In this document: one piece after another, positions 32,506 through 41,177 of the stretch
How the letters are laid out: every line of letters begins with the position of its first letter
Numbering within the stretch: position 1 is the first letter of the stretch
Source: a virus
IMG/VR virus record: IMGVR_UViG_3300027771_001853
Span: 62,001-126,000 of that record
DNA length: 64,000 nt
Reading direction: 5' to 3' (one strand)
Notes under the pieces: model-generated
Databases searched by the model: none
Told to the model about the DNA's origin: nothing
What the model saw: the letters and a program-made list of their open reading frames with translations, nothing else
Made by a program: the position numbers and the translations under genes

Positions 32506-32513
32506 TATTTATA
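32506..32513 (+). promoter_or_regulatory. TATTTATA / TATAAATA element in the 36-nt divergent gap
   Basis: The gap 32500-32535 separates divergent genes and holds one element, which reads TATTTATA toward the plus gene (22 nt before its ATG) and TATAAATA toward the minus gene (6 nt before its ATG). It may serve both directions. Confidence 0.33.
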
Positions 32514-32535
32514 TGTAGAAATATAACACTATTAA

Positions 32536-33915
32536 ATGAAACGACAAGTTATTCTTAAAGAGAGTCAGTATAATACTATTAAAAGGCGTTTAATAGAAAG
32601 TTCCAAAAGGGGCAAGGCTGGCGTAGCGGAAAATCATTTCTTAATTAACCTACAAAACCGTTTAAAAGACATTAACTCTGAAGGTATTGCTCCTGTCATT
32701 ATGAATGGTGGGAAACCTGTGGGGGGTGAGTTGGGTTGGGAGGATACTTTATCTTGGTATCAAGAAAACCCTTCTTGGGCAAAGTCACACAACAAACAAC
32801 TAGATAGACTACTAGAATTACTCCCAAATAAACCTAACATCCGAAGTCTAGTAAAGGGTAATTCTAAATACCCTTTAAATGTTTTAGCTAGAGAATTGTT
32901 AACCAATAAAAAAGGTAGTGGAACTAATATAGCAAAATGGAACCCCGCTGATGTCTGGATAGAGTATGATGATTTTAATTTTGAAGACATTAGTTTTATG
33001 GATGATATAGAGTCTTTAAATACCTATTTGGATGAAGCTTTAATTGAGGGTAAATGGGTGTTGGGTCTGTCTTTGAAGAAGGGTCAGGGGTTCTATGAGT
33101 TTGTTAATACCTCTAATAGAGCTAGGAAACCTAAAAAGGGTAGTGATGAATACGATTCAGCAAAGACCTATTTGGATAAAAAGTATGAGGATAAGTACGG
33201 CGAGGATTTGGTCTCTGAAGTATTGGAGGATGGGTACGTTATTACTCGTGTGGACGTTGGTGGAGCAAATAAAAAGACAATACAGATATGGTATTTAATT
33301 TTAATTGTAAGGACTGAACAAAATGGTGACGCTTCTTATAGTATAGTGCCTTCTAGAGTGGACATTAGGAGTTTTACTACGGACCCAGGGGGTAAGATAT
33401 ATGTTGAAGCTGGTGGAGGAAAAGGTCATATGAGTGGAAAAGCAAGGATTGAGGTTATAATCCAAGAAGCCATGTCTAATAAGAATATAGATAATGTAAG
33501 AGAGGACATCAAATACCTTTATAACCTGGTTAACGAATTATCTACCGTAGACGTAAACAATGAAGGGGACATCGAAAAACTATTAGGTGACTACAACGAC
33601 ACTTTGGATGATTTAATAAAAATTAGTAATACGATTAAAAAACCATTTTTAAAAGGTATTTTTAATTCTGAAATAAAAAAATTAAGTCCTATAAGGGGTG
33701 GTGATATCTACATGGACCAACGGGTACCTTCTGTTAGAGCTAGAGGTCCATGGGGTCGTATCAGTTCTAGACTTCAAAGTATGTTGTTTTTAGATGATAT
33801 GTTTGAAGTTACTGGTGAGGAGGTTAGAAAACATCAAAATTCTTTGTTGAAGACTGTGGTTCAATACGCTAGGGGTCAATCGGATTGGTCCGCTCCCCAT
33901 ATGGTTATAAAATAA
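32536..33915 (+). CDS. Hypothetical protein with a packaging-type N-terminus, 459 aa
   Basis: It starts 'MKRQVILKESQYNTIKRRLI' (LKE at 7-9), like other plus-strand genes of the window. The body is hydrophilic alpha/beta, with 'EDTLSWYQENPSWAKSHNKQ', a basic turn 'RARKPKKGSDEYDSA' and a long helical region 'LVNELSTVDVNNEGDIEKLL'. No catalytic motif I know. It is a single gene inserted between replication operons and converges with the primase gene (11-nt overlap). It could be an ejected virion protein, by analogy with T4 Alt or internal proteins. Confidence 0.6.
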   Translation: MKRQVILKESQYNTIKRRLIESSKRGKAGVAENHFLINLQNRLKDINSEGIAPVIMNGGKPVGGELGWEDTLSWYQENPSWAKSHNKQLDRLLELLPNKPNIRSLVKGNSKYPLNVLARELLTNKKGSGTNIAKWNPADVWIEYDDFNFEDISFMDDIESLNTYLDEALIEGKWVLGLSLKKGQGFYEFVNTSNRARKPKKGSDEYDSAKTYLDKKYEDKYGEDLVSEVLEDGYVITRVDVGGANKKTIQIWYLILIVRTEQNGDASYSIVPSRVDIRSFTTDPGGKIYVEAGGGKGHMSGKARIEVIIQEAMSNKNIDNVREDIKYLYNLVNELSTVDVNNEGDIEKLLGDYNDTLDDLIKISNTIKKPFLKGIFNSEIKKLSPIRGGDIYMDQRVPSVRARGPWGRISSRLQSMLFLDDMFEVTGEEVRKHQNSLLKTVVQYARGQSDWSAPHMVIK

Positions 33916-34828
33916 TTAACTCACTTTCTTTTATTAACATATCTTCAGTTATATTACCTTTAATATCACAAACATCTTTATTTTTAGGTAACCTTATAAG
34001 TTTAATCCTATCCTTTAATTTCCCACCATCTAATTTCCTATATAGCTCAACACTATCTTTCCAAGCGTCAGAATCTAAACATATGTATATATCCTTAGTA
34101 CTTTTATCGTATAGTTTAGACCACAGGTTATCTGTTATATTTTTACCCAATAAAGGGATAGCGTTATCTAAAAAAAACATATCAAAAACACCCTCAACCA
34201 AATAAATGTCTTTACCCCACTCTATAAGGTGTTCATTAAATATTATTTTTTCTTTTGCTGCTTTAGGGTTTTTATATTTAAGTTTGTGATTAACAAAACT
34301 CCTAGCGACAAAATAATTAACATTACCTTCATCGTCATAAGATGGTACTATTATTCTATGACTATGTTTACCTTTTCTGGTGAACCCTATACTAAACTTG
34401 TCGATGATTTTTTTGGTGATGGCTCTTTTTCTTAAGTAACTTATAGCCTCTTTGTATGGTATACTGTGTTTTGAACAATCTTCAAAAGATTCGTATTCTG
34501 TAGGTAGGGTTACTGGTTTTTCAAACTGACTCTCTGTTTCATATTCGTCCGTAACTAGTAAGTCATACTGATTTAGGTGTCTTCTAGCACCAAATTTCCT
34601 AACTAATTTACGAATCCTTCCTTTAGTACCATCTGTCTCACCACATGACCAACAATGGTACACACCTTTACTGGTATTTACCTCTAAATTACCTTTAAAA
34701 TCCCTATCTAATCCTTTGTCTTGAGAACAAACGGGACAACTAAATCCGTATTGATAATTACGGGATACCTTATCTGGTTCCCCCAACATATCAACTAATA
34801 TTTCGTATATAAGTGAATCGTCTGACAT
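33905..34828 (-). CDS. DNA primase (DnaG-type, zinc finger plus TOPRIM)
   Basis: The 307-residue protein has an N-terminal zinc finger (Cys31-x2-Cys34 ... Cys59-x2-Cys62, in 'FSCPVCSQDKG' and 'YHCWSCGETDG'). The TOPRIM core follows: Glu212 in 'DIYLVEGVFDMFFL' and Asp252/Asp254 in 'IYICLDSDAWKD'. It is as short as T4 gp61-class primases and has no helicase domain. It would lay RNA primers for lagging-strand synthesis. It lies just downstream of the RuvC-like gene. Confidence 0.85.
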   Translation of the reverse strand: MSDDSLIYEILVDMLGEPDKVSRNYQYGFSCPVCSQDKGLDRDFKGNLEVNTSKGVYHCWSCGETDGTKGRIRKLVRKFGARRHLNQYDLLVTDEYETESQFEKPVTLPTEYESFEDCSKHSIPYKEAISYLRKRAITKKIIDKFSIGFTRKGKHSHRIIVPSYDDEGNVNYFVARSFVNHKLKYKNPKAAKEKIIFNEHLIEWGKDIYLVEGVFDMFFLDNAIPLLGKNITDNLWSKLYDKSTKDIYICLDSDAWKDSVELYRKLDGGKLKDRIKLIRLPKNKDVCDIKGNITEDMLIKESELIIL

Positions 34829-34864
34829 ATAGAAAATGTAACTATAGTTAGTTAGACTGTCAAA

Positions 34865-35461
34865 CTACCAAAGTTTATTTTTTAACATGAAACCTCTAAC
34901 ACAAGTATATGCGTCGGTCATATCAAAATTTTCCTTTTTTAATGTGTTGTTTCTAGTGTATTGCCATACAATGTGAGGTTCTTTCTCTGCGACTTTTTCC
35001 CATACTATCATTTTCTTATCGCAACCTTTAGGGTATCCCCCAAATAATACTTTTTTACCATTTTTATTTTCTTTAAACAAAGAAGAGAAAGCACATTTTC
35101 TGGATTCGTAGGTTGAGATGAATTCTGGTACTATCCCTAAAACATCATAAACCACTTTACAAATCATAGAGTTATACCTTAAAAGTGTCCCCACAGTGTA
35201 AACATTATTAGATGTCAAAAGTGGTTCTTCTATTATAACTTTATATATTCCAAAATCTTTAACCTGTTCTAATTTTTCTTTAAAAGCGTCAGCTTTTTTG
35301 AGTAGGTGTTCTATTTTATTTTCTGGTTGTGGTTTAATTACTGGAGAAAAATGGCTCAATTCCAGTAGTCTTTGTTCGAAATTATCGAACAAGGCCCAAC
35401 CTATGGTTTTAGTTGATATATCTAAACCCAGTACTTTTAGTGATGAATCTTTTTTAGTCAT
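34865..35461 (-). CDS. RuvC-like Holliday-junction resolvase
   Basis: This 198-residue RNase-H-fold protein has the acidic active site: Asp14 in 'VLGLDISTKTIGWALFD', Glu78/Glu79 in 'KVIIEEPLLTSNN' and Asp180/Asp183 in 'ENFDMTDAYTCVRG'. The size and the 'GLDxSTKxxGWA' start match RuvC-like proteins of phages. It would resolve branched recombination intermediates before packaging, like T4 endonuclease VII. Its ATG overlaps the stop of the tail gene upstream by 1 nt (TAATG), so it is coupled to the structural operon. Confidence 0.82.
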   Translation of the reverse strand: MTKKDSSLKVLGLDISTKTIGWALFDNFEQRLLELSHFSPVIKPQPENKIEHLLKKADAFKEKLEQVKDFGIYKVIIEEPLLTSNNVYTVGTLLRYNSMICKVVYDVLGIVPEFISTYESRKCAFSSLFKENKNGKKVLFGGYPKGCDKKMIVWEKVAEKEPHIVWQYTRNNTLKKENFDMTDAYTCVRGFMLKNKLW

Positions 35462-36585
35462 TAAAATCTAAACTTCAAATTAAAGTATGCCGGTTCATTC
35501 TTAAACTTTTGAATTGGTCTATCTGGTTTTGCTATGGCTATTAACTCACCATCGGTATCATATAGACCTATCTCAGTAACAAATGCCGGCTTATTAACAC
35601 TGCTTAAATCATAACTCCCATCTGGATTTATAGTTATGGCCCCACTTAAGTCAGCTGCACTTGGGTTGTGAGTATTGAAGAATTCGTTCGCTTCAGCTCT
35701 ACACTCAACATCTAAAACCCATTGCTTTTCAAAACTAAAATATGAACATTCTGCTACAGAAGTAAAGTAAATCTGTGTAAAACCACTAGAATAACCAGTA
35801 TAACTGACGTTACCATAAAGGTTTGTAGCAGCTGAATATTGGAAGTTACTGTTCAATGTAGGGTGTGTTATAACACAAAACCCTTTATCCAAATAACATA
35901 TACCCACTGGTTCATCTTGTGGTTGTATAGTATTACCAATAGGGTTAGCTGATGCTTTTTTATCACCAGAATTTAGACTAGAGAAATTTTGTAATTGACC
36001 ACCATCCGCATACCCTATAGGTTGTGAAGCTGTCGTCCAACTATCTGACCATGAACTAACATTAGGGTCGGTAGGAGCCTTTATGGTATCTGAAAATAGG
36101 AAAGCTATGTTAGTGGATGGTGAACCTACTGTTGCTGTACCCCCTGCTGATGTGTGACCAAAAACTTCCGCGTATACACTAGGGTCAGAAGAAACATTTA
36201 CACCATCAAAGTAACTAGTGTAACAATCTACACTACTAGTCACCCCATCTGTCGGTATAGTTAATTTTATTGTTCTACCATCTATTAGTTCACCATATTG
36301 ATTTTTTGGTATTTCTACCACGATTGCTTCATCAACATTAAATCCGGACAAAGCTGTATTTCCCCATTCAGTTGACCAGTTTGTTTGTTGGAAATTGGCT
36401 AGTGGTAAATTAAAAGAGGAGTATAGGTGTGAAAATGGTCTGAAGTTACTAGCACTACGTTGTATCTTAGTAAATCTTAGGTTACTTCCATTAATAATAT
36501 TGTACCCATCCAAATTAGGATTGGGTGTAGAATAAGGGGTTATCTCACTGTAAACCTGTTTATCAAATATTGTTTTGTAATTCAT
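35461..36585 (-). CDS. Tail or fibre structural protein with a C-terminal EIGLYD motif
   Basis: The 374-residue protein is rich in Ser, Asn, Thr and aromatic residues. The C-terminus reads 'VTEIGLYDTDGELIAIAKPD', then 'RPIQKFKNEPAYFNLKFRF'. This matches the 'EIGLyD-dG-LiAia' motif seen in tail-fibre or collar proteins of many phages and also found at the end of the protein at 41178-43667. It is probably a baseplate wedge, fibre or connector protein. It is the last structural gene before the RuvC-like gene. Confidence 0.65.
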   Translation of the reverse strand: MNYKTIFDKQVYSEITPYSTPNPNLDGYNIINGSNLRFTKIQRSASNFRPFSHLYSSFNLPLANFQQTNWSTEWGNTALSGFNVDEAIVVEIPKNQYGELIDGRTIKLTIPTDGVTSSVDCYTSYFDGVNVSSDPSVYAEVFGHTSAGGTATVGSPSTNIAFLFSDTIKAPTDPNVSSWSDSWTTASQPIGYADGGQLQNFSSLNSGDKKASANPIGNTIQPQDEPVGICYLDKGFCVITHPTLNSNFQYSAATNLYGNVSYTGYSSGFTQIYFTSVAECSYFSFEKQWVLDVECRAEANEFFNTHNPSAADLSGAITINPDGSYDLSSVNKPAFVTEIGLYDTDGELIAIAKPDRPIQKFKNEPAYFNLKFRF

Positions 36586-36610
36586 TTTTTTTAATTTTTA
36601 ATAATTTTAA

Positions 36611-37108
36611 TTAGTACCCTCCACCCATATTCATACCTCCTGAACCACTACCACCACCAACTGGTCTTACAATACCACCACCAGTAGGTGACGGTGTTGT
36701 TGGTTGTATAGTAGGTCTTATGTTAGCAGTAGGGGTAACAGCTACTACGACTATCTCTCCATTATTTGAAACACCTAACGTGTCTCTAGATGGGTAGAAA
36801 AACCTATAGTAATATCTTGGGTCATTTAAAGCCTTATTACTATTAATATACGAAATTGCGTTAGAACTTGAAGCCCAAGTCTTACCTTTTAAATCTGTCC
36901 TACCTATTACGGAATCCACAGAAATGTATTTAGCTGGTTCATATGTGGATATTGTTTCCCCAGCTGTTTTATCGTATACCGCAGTTCTATGTGCCAATTT
37001 TTCCGTATCCGGAATTGGACTTACACCAAAATAAGGTATCTTGGATATCTGAGACCCGTGGTTATCTGGGAATTCTGTTATAAGTGTTCTAATTACGTCT
37101 TGTATCAT
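36611..37108 (-). CDS. Tail-operon protein with Gly-rich C-terminus, 165 aa
   Basis: The body is a small domain ('DVIRTLITEFPDNHGSQISK', 'YYYRFFYPSRDTLGVSNNGE'). The C-terminus is a Pro/Thr linker followed by 'GGGSGSGGMNMGGGY'. Another tail protein (43710-45221) ends in a similar '...GGISSGGY'. It overlaps the upstream gene stop by 4 nt. A small baseplate or tail-tube-associated protein is likely but unproven. Confidence 0.6.
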   Translation of the reverse strand: MIQDVIRTLITEFPDNHGSQISKIPYFGVSPIPDTEKLAHRTAVYDKTAGETISTYEPAKYISVDSVIGRTDLKGKTWASSSNAISYINSNKALNDPRYYYRFFYPSRDTLGVSNNGEIVVVAVTPTANIRPTIQPTTPSPTGGGIVRPVGGGSGSGGMNMGGGY

Positions 37109-38778
37109 GATAATGTTACTTTTCTAAAGATGCTACCACCAGCATCATTTTTGTTATTTAATGGACTTACCGAATAATCAGTACCCGCTAAATCTTTATA
37201 GTTTTCACCATAGAATTTAACGTCGGTATTACCGAACAATCTCCATCTTGCTGCTTTGGTATTTGTGGAATAATCCCAAGCAACACTTTCTTTCATAGCA
37301 TTTTTATCAAAAATGAAAGTCACACTTATTTTTGCTGGTGCGACATCTGGGAAGTCTGTGGAGTATGCCAATAAATTCATTTTAAAGTTTATGTTGTAGT
37401 TGTTAACACCACCACTTAATGATATGGAATTACTAACATCCGAATCACTATTTAAAGCGGTAAAGAAAGAGTCCATATAATCGTAATGTCTAGTTAACAT
37501 AGTATAAGGTTCCGTAGAACTATCTACGAAGTTTGGTATTAGAGTCTTATCGTACCCTGATGTTGGTGTACCTACTCTATATTCTGCCGTTCCCGCAGCA
37601 AAGGACAAGAATGTTTCTAAAGCTGAGGAGGATTGTGTTAATGTGGTACCTTCAAAATTTGATTGTGGTGTAGCTTTAAATGTATTCTTTTTAACACTAA
37701 CATTTAATTGTTTAACTGGGTTTAAAGGGTAGTAATAACCAAATTTATTATCAGTAGCAATTCTTGCTGCTGGTACAATATTATTAAATTCACCTAAAGT
37801 CCCAGCGTTATTATCGTTTTCCACATACACACCTTGGTAGAATCCACCTTTTTGGTTTGAAAACCCGTACTTGGTGTACGTCGTATCTTGTGGGTTTAAC
37901 CCATCACCTACAACGTAACCATATTCCTGTAATCCAAAAGCGATAGCAAAAGGACCTGCTCCTGCAAAGGCTCTACCATTTGTATCGTAAGAAGATGAAG
38001 TTGTTAAAGAGTATGGTGAACGAATTGTGGTTTTAGTTTGTACACCAATTGTTGCTCCTTTATAAAAATCAGCTCTACCTTGTGAACCATTTTGTTCTAT
38101 TAGTGCCGCTCCTGTTAATTTTTTAAATATATTTAAATCGTATGGTGTCTCTGGTACTAGTTTTACATTGGTACTTTCGTACTGCCCCCCTCTCTGTAAA
38201 ACAATACCATCGTAAATGTCTAAGTAGAAATCCCTACCCAGGTCAGCTAATTTATAATATAAACTAGCCATATCTCTACCTATACTAAAACCTTCACTAT
38301 CAGTGGTTTTTGTAAACCAGTTTTCGTAAGTCTTAGCTGAGAAACCACTCCAAGTTTGGTACTTTGCTTGTGCGTGGGAGAATGCTTTATACAAGACCAT
38401 TAAGTCATGCATATAGATTTCTACATTAGCAGCTTTACTGTATGTCTTAGTTCCTTGATTATCTAGGAACATAAAAGCCATATTACTTTGTTTTTGGGCT
38501 TTATTTAAAGCTGAGCCCATCCCTGTAATATATTCTAGTTTATATTTTATCTCAAAACCATTATTAACACCAAATATACAATCATTATGTGCTCCTGTAA
38601 CATCTGGAACATACCCTGAAGGTAATGGATTAGTGCTGTTTTTATAATCAGTATCTGAATCACCTAATGTAAACTTTGTTATTTTGTCACCTAGACCTCC
38701 TTGCAATAAGAATTCCCTACCATACTCTGTAGTGTGTAAGTCTAAATAAACTGTCGTTGCGCTTGTAATAAAACCCAT
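37105..38778 (-). CDS. Tail structural protein, 557 aa, with shared N-terminal domain
   Basis: The N-terminus ('VYLDLHTTEYGREFLLQGG', 'KITKFTLGDSDTDYKN') has the pattern 'L-x5-GR-x-L-x-G...F-LGDS-x-Y' that also opens the proteins at 38838-41174 (weaker) and 41178-43667. I know this module from unnamed tail/baseplate proteins of large phages. The rest is Ser/Thr/Asn-rich with many aromatic residues, as in surface-exposed beta structure. A hairpin and a TATAAATA element precede it, so it may start its own transcript. Confidence 0.65.
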   Translation of the reverse strand: MGFITSATTVYLDLHTTEYGREFLLQGGLGDKITKFTLGDSDTDYKNSTNPLPSGYVPDVTGAHNDCIFGVNNGFEIKYKLEYITGMGSALNKAQKQSNMAFMFLDNQGTKTYSKAANVEIYMHDLMVLYKAFSHAQAKYQTWSGFSAKTYENWFTKTTDSEGFSIGRDMASLYYKLADLGRDFYLDIYDGIVLQRGGQYESTNVKLVPETPYDLNIFKKLTGAALIEQNGSQGRADFYKGATIGVQTKTTIRSPYSLTTSSSYDTNGRAFAGAGPFAIAFGLQEYGYVVGDGLNPQDTTYTKYGFSNQKGGFYQGVYVENDNNAGTLGEFNNIVPAARIATDNKFGYYYPLNPVKQLNVSVKKNTFKATPQSNFEGTTLTQSSSALETFLSFAAGTAEYRVGTPTSGYDKTLIPNFVDSSTEPYTMLTRHYDYMDSFFTALNSDSDVSNSISLSGGVNNYNINFKMNLLAYSTDFPDVAPAKISVTFIFDKNAMKESVAWDYSTNTKAARWRLFGNTDVKFYGENYKDLAGTDYSVSPLNNKNDAGGSIFRKVTLS

Positions 38779-38789
38779 ATTCGTTTTCT

Positions 38790-38797
38790 TATTTATA
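38790..38797 (-). promoter_or_regulatory. TATAAATA element upstream of the gene at 38778
   Basis: On the coding strand TATAAATA ends 11 nt before the ATG and follows a hairpin at 38812-38836. This is the T4 late-promoter consensus, in opposite orientation to the TATTTATA form at most other sites. Confidence 0.35.
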
Positions 38798-38811
38798 TAA
38801 TTATTTTGTTA

Positions 38812-38836
38812 GCCAATTATATTTCATTAAATTGGC
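38812..38836 (-). terminator. Hairpin after the 778-aa tail gene
   Basis: GCCAATT - 11-nt loop - AATTGGC begins 1 nt after the stop codon at 38838. A 7-bp stem with three GC pairs stands out in this AT-rich genome. No long T run follows, so it may be a processing or attenuating hairpin. Confidence 0.45.
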
Positions 38837-38837
38837 A

Positions 38838-41174
38838 TTAACTTCCTTTTATACTTAACTTCCACCCATATTCGTTGTCCCCACTTACCCTTATTCTAGT
38901 TTTTTTGGTGAAAAGTTGTTGATTATTGTAGTTAACAACACAGTATAAGCAATATTCCTGTACTTCTTTTTGCCAATAATGTTCATTATCTATCTTTTTT
39001 CTTAAGTCATTTAAATAAAATCTATTATTTAATGTTTTTGTTCCGTTCGCTATAATCCATTCTATATCATAATCCCTACACGGTACTGTTATTTCTTGTT
39101 GTAATTTTCTATCATAAATTAATGATTCTCTCATAAACCAATAATAAGATAAAGAGTCCTTAACATTATTTCTAGGAATTATAGCGTTTAGTTCTATATC
39201 GTAATCCAACCTTTCTACCCTATCGGTACTTGACAGATATGCTACTGCTTGCATTACCACTACCACATCTAAACTCATACAGTCTTCGTATCCTAACACC
39301 CATCCTGGTGCTTGTAAAGGGTCTATGAGTGGTGATGTCGCGAAAGGTTGTACCGGTACTCTTAGTGGTCCGGCCATTGGTGTGGATAATCTTAAAGCTG
39401 TACTATATGTACTACCGTCACATAACCTAATTATCTCTGGGTCTGGGTCACATGGTGGGTCCGGACATGGTGAAGTAGTTTGGGTGGTGGTTATGGTTAC
39501 TATTGGTGCACAAGTACTTCCCCTAAATACAGCGGGTAAACAATAACATATGGTACACGCTGTTGATTTGAACATACTTGTCCTCCCGGTACTAGTAGAA
39601 GCCATCGCTAAGTTAAATAAATTAGAATTAGCTGCACCAGTGAATGTATCTACTATAAATGGTGTGTTACCAGTTATCCATTGGTGTCCGGTAAACGGTG
39701 GTGTGGAACTACTGTCAAAACCTAGTGTATAATTTGACCCAGTCATAGCTGAAACTACTGGAGTACAATTGACCCCATTGGTAGAAAAAGATTTTGTTAA
39801 ATCAGCTATAAACCCTAAATTCCTAAGTCCCTTTAAATTTCCTGGACCTTCTAAATCAGTGTTATAATATGGGTTACTAATAGTTAAAGCGTCATAGTCC
39901 ACACATAAATTTGGTGCGTCTGTGTTGGGTGCTGATACTGTCCCCCCAATGCCACCATTTCCTGCTTCTAATGCACCAAATAAGTGTAGGTTGAAACTGG
40001 AGTATTGATTTACCCCCGTCCCTCCGGTACAAGATATAGGAAATATAAGACCCATAAAATTACCGTTTTTAATCCCACCATATGATTTAGTGTTTTTGTA
40101 GAAGTCTAAAGCTCCTTCACCTTCATTATAACTAGATATGTCACCTGGAAGCCAAGTTGTTCCTCTTGAGGTCCAATTACTTGATGAATCCCCCGCAAAA
40201 TATCTCCAATCTTGATAGTAATCACCACCATATCCTGCTTGTGTGGTTAACCCATCCCAGTCACTAGCTACCCCTGTAGGTACAGATGCTGGTATAAGAG
40301 GTTGGGGGGAGGTATAACTCTCTGAACTACCCATAAAGAATATACAAAACACATCACTATCTGGGTTATACGATTCTAGTATTCCCGTACCGTCACCTGG
40401 GGACCAGTTAGCTCCATCTGGCCAAAAATCACTAGCTATAGCATCATCTCTACCAGGTGGTGGACTATTTTTGACTCCAGCTAATAACCCAAATGCTGGG
40501 AAAGCTGACCATCTCAAGTATCTCCCATGCCCACCATAAGTGGAAGGTATTGTATTTGGTTCGTCGGCTGTATCCATAACAAAGTGATACATTTTACCTT
40601 TATATGATGAGTCTGTTGATTGTACTAACCCAAACCATTGAGTAACAGCTGAATAAAAGTTTGCTTGTGCAGCTAACATTGGTGGTGGTGTTTTCGGTAA
40701 TGCTAGTTCTCCTGGTAAAGGTGTGGAAAGTTGGATTGATTGGTCATAAAAAACATACACATTAGTCTCACTACTCATACCAGTCAGTGAAGTCATACCA
40801 GTATAAAACGTACAATGGTCTGTTGTAAAATATCTTTGTCCCCTAACATCTGGCATACCAAAGAAACAAGGCATTGTGTTAGATGGGGTGGTTTGACCAC
40901 TATTAGCTGTATTTGCTCCTTGAGCCCAAGGAGATACTAATGGTATACAAGCTCCAGTACCACCTTCTGAGAGTGTCTCTAAAGTTTCGTAGTTAAAGTC
41001 GTTGTCCGACATATAAAAATGACCGTCACCATTAGCTTGACCGGAAGGGTTTGAAAGCGAACCACCAAGTAGGTCTGATAACCCCTTACCGTTCAATTCT
41101 ACAATCTTTTGTTTACCCCTGTCGGTTAAAAAAAGTTCTAACTGATATTCTCCATTAAATTCAAGAAACCCCAT
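38838..41174 (-). CDS. Large tail structural protein, 778 aa
   Basis: It begins 'MGFLEFNGEYQLELFLTDRG' (same 'LTDxG' start as the neighbours, followed by a 'YMSDNDFNYETLE' segment). The protein is dominated by Gly, Ser, Thr, Asn and Pro, with many 'SGxxT' stretches and scattered cysteines. The C-terminal 200 residues are a more ordinary alpha/beta domain ('PRNNVKDSLSYYWFMRESLI'). No enzyme motif is seen. It is probably a tail-fibre or baseplate component; position inside the operon is the main evidence. It starts 3 nt after the upstream stop. Confidence 0.65.
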   Translation of the reverse strand: MGFLEFNGEYQLELFLTDRGKQKIVELNGKGLSDLLGGSLSNPSGQANGDGHFYMSDNDFNYETLETLSEGGTGACIPLVSPWAQGANTANSGQTTPSNTMPCFFGMPDVRGQRYFTTDHCTFYTGMTSLTGMSSETNVYVFYDQSIQLSTPLPGELALPKTPPPMLAAQANFYSAVTQWFGLVQSTDSSYKGKMYHFVMDTADEPNTIPSTYGGHGRYLRWSAFPAFGLLAGVKNSPPPGRDDAIASDFWPDGANWSPGDGTGILESYNPDSDVFCIFFMGSSESYTSPQPLIPASVPTGVASDWDGLTTQAGYGGDYYQDWRYFAGDSSSNWTSRGTTWLPGDISSYNEGEGALDFYKNTKSYGGIKNGNFMGLIFPISCTGGTGVNQYSSFNLHLFGALEAGNGGIGGTVSAPNTDAPNLCVDYDALTISNPYYNTDLEGPGNLKGLRNLGFIADLTKSFSTNGVNCTPVVSAMTGSNYTLGFDSSSTPPFTGHQWITGNTPFIVDTFTGAANSNLFNLAMASTSTGRTSMFKSTACTICYCLPAVFRGSTCAPIVTITTTQTTSPCPDPPCDPDPEIIRLCDGSTYSTALRLSTPMAGPLRVPVQPFATSPLIDPLQAPGWVLGYEDCMSLDVVVVMQAVAYLSSTDRVERLDYDIELNAIIPRNNVKDSLSYYWFMRESLIYDRKLQQEITVPCRDYDIEWIIANGTKTLNNRFYLNDLRKKIDNEHYWQKEVQEYCLYCVVNYNNQQLFTKKTRIRVSGDNEYGWKLSIKGS

Positions 41175-41177
41175 ATT

